This document shows positions 34,655 through 35,463 of a stretch of 35,463 nt of DNA, piece by piece (positions within the stretch are counted from its first letter, which is position 1; the number at the start of each line of letters is the position of its first letter). Origin of the DNA: Alphaproteobacteria bacterium. Lineage in GTDB: Bacteria; Pseudomonadota; Alphaproteobacteria; Sphingomonadales; Emcibacteraceae. The stretch spans positions 1 through 35,463 of the forward strand of contig JAADFR010000122.1 in NCBI GenBank assembly GCA_013152755.1, given 5' to 3'. A program made the translations under genes and the position numbers. The notes below the pieces were generated by a model, which saw nothing but the letters and a program-made list of their open reading frames with translations, did no database searches and had not been told where the DNA came from.

Positions 34655-35463
34655 CTATTCATGAAGCATGAAGGTCACCGTAAATTCGGACCCCTCACTA
34701 ACAACACTTTTCATTGCAATACCGCCGCCCATCTGTTGTGCCAGATGCTGAGAAATATGAAGTCCGAGGCCGGTCCCCTCCTCTTTGCGGGAATAGATAT
34801 TATCAGTGGCCTGGTGAAATTTCTCAAAAACCAGTTCATGTTGGTCCTCAGAAATTCCAATCCCCGTATCCCACACAGTCACAGCAATCGTTGATGAATT
34901 TACTTTCACAACCCGAAGGCCGATTTCACCGTAGTCCGGGGTAAATTTTACGGCATTACTCAACAGATTGACAAAAATCTGTACGGCGCGGCGCTCATCC
35001 GCCTGTATGAGAAAGTCCTCAGAGACCTTAACCTGGCTGATATTCAATTGTTTCTGGTTTGCCCGCAAAACAATGAGGTTAAGGGCTTTGTTGACCACAT
35101 CCTTAAGCGAAACACTGTCCATATCCAGTTTGATCTTGCCGCTTTCCAAAACGGCCACATCAAGTACATCATTGATCAGTTCAAGCAGATGATGGCCAGC
35201 GGACATAATGTCATTGCTATAGGACACATATTGGGGGTTCAAGTCACCGAACACCTGCATTTTCATAGCCTCGGCAAAACCAATAATGGCATTAAGCGGT
35301 GTTCTGAGTTCATGGCTCATGGCGGCCAGAAATTCACTCTTGGCCCCCAAGGCAACTTCGGATTCTGCCGATGCCATGTCGAGCTGAATATTCTTGTTGG
35401 TGAGTTCCTCAAGCGTATGTTCCAGCGATTTTTGAACGGCAATGGTTTCCAGACGCGCCTTGT
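34655..35463 (-). CDS. Sensor histidine kinase, PleC/DivJ-like, C-terminal part (5' end outside window)
   Basis: The frame is open to the window end, adding 28 coiled-coil codons before the first ATG at 35377, so the gene begins upstream. Visible are the phosphorylation site SHELRTPLNAIIGFAEAM, the N box QIFVNLLSNAVKFTP, G1 DTGIGI and G2 GTGLGLHIS. The HisKA wording (GHHLLELINDVLDVAVLESGK) matches the PleC/DivJ-type kinases common in alphaproteobacteria. There is no receiver domain at the C-terminus. The sensor part is outside the window, so the signal is unknown. Confidence 0.92.
   Translation of the reverse strand, partial: KARLETIAVQKSLEHTLEELTNKNIQLDMASAESEVALGAKSEFLAAMSHELRTPLNAIIGFAEAMKMQVFGDLNPQYVSYSNDIMSAGHHLLELINDVLDVAVLESGKIKLDMDSVSLKDVVNKALNLIVLRANQKQLNISQVKVSEDFLIQADERRAVQIFVNLLSNAVKFTPDYGEIGLRVVKVNSSTIAVTVWDTGIGISEDQHELVFEKFHQATDNIYSRKEEGTGLGLHISQHLAQQMGGGIAMKSVVSEGSEFTVTFMLHE

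Overview
The window reads as a piece of an alphaproteobacterial chromosome of about 50% GC. Supporting signs are the dapA-smpB pair, the DUF502 / recG / sdhE / mfd neighbourhood, a DUF2336 protein, a PleC/DivJ-like histidine kinase and a Caulobacter-type ceramide gene set. A marine-type lineage (for example Emcibacterales or Kordiimonadales) would fit, but I cannot fix the genus from sequence reading alone. I see no tRNA, rRNA, CRISPR array, transposase, phage gene or attachment site, and no stretch over 300 bases lacks a gene. The largest gaps are 12891-13114, 16352-16572 and 8540-8747.

Layout. 1-447 is the end of an acyl-CoA dehydrogenase. 514-3047 is a DUF1800 / Tat-exported DUF1501 pair. 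3134-4729 is a TolB-like/TPR protein and 4808-5713 a CDF cation transporter. 5733-6284 (minus) is a PEP-CTERM protein whose body resembles the LecA galactose lectin. 6463-7832 (minus) is dapA-smpB. 8024-8539 (minus) is a secreted EF-hand protein, 8748-9467 a secreted alpha/beta hydrolase, and 9480-10673 (minus) an MFS transporter. 10825-12890 (minus) is an Aer-like PAS protein followed by a soluble chemoreceptor ending in PilZ. 13115-14861 is a reductive-dehalogenase-like iron-sulfur protein divergent from a MarR regulator, with a perfect 16-bp palindrome between them. 14858-16351 is recX and an EamA transporter.

16573-25415 is the most interesting region. It holds all five gene types needed for bacterial ceramide synthesis as worked out in Caulobacter: acyl-ACP synthetase, ceramide reductase, acyl carrier protein, serine palmitoyltransferase and a GNAT-type ceramide synthase. 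Inserted among them are a lipid-kinase-like protein with a degraded nucleotide loop and an LptF/LptG permease pair without the usual lptD-surA-pdxA downstream genes. I propose a sphingolipid synthesis, modification and export locus.

The rest is mainly housekeeping: DUF502, recG, sdhE, mfd, an orphan FlgC-like rod protein, a DUF2336 protein, NAD kinase, and a histidine kinase cut by the window end. Dense packing suggests coupling in several places: acp/spt overlap by 1 base, sdhE/mfd overlap by 4, lptF/lptG are 1 base apart, PAS/chemoreceptor 2 bases apart and dapA/smpB 2 bases apart. Two convergent pairs (spt/kinase and DUF502/recG) overlap tail to tail by 9 bases.
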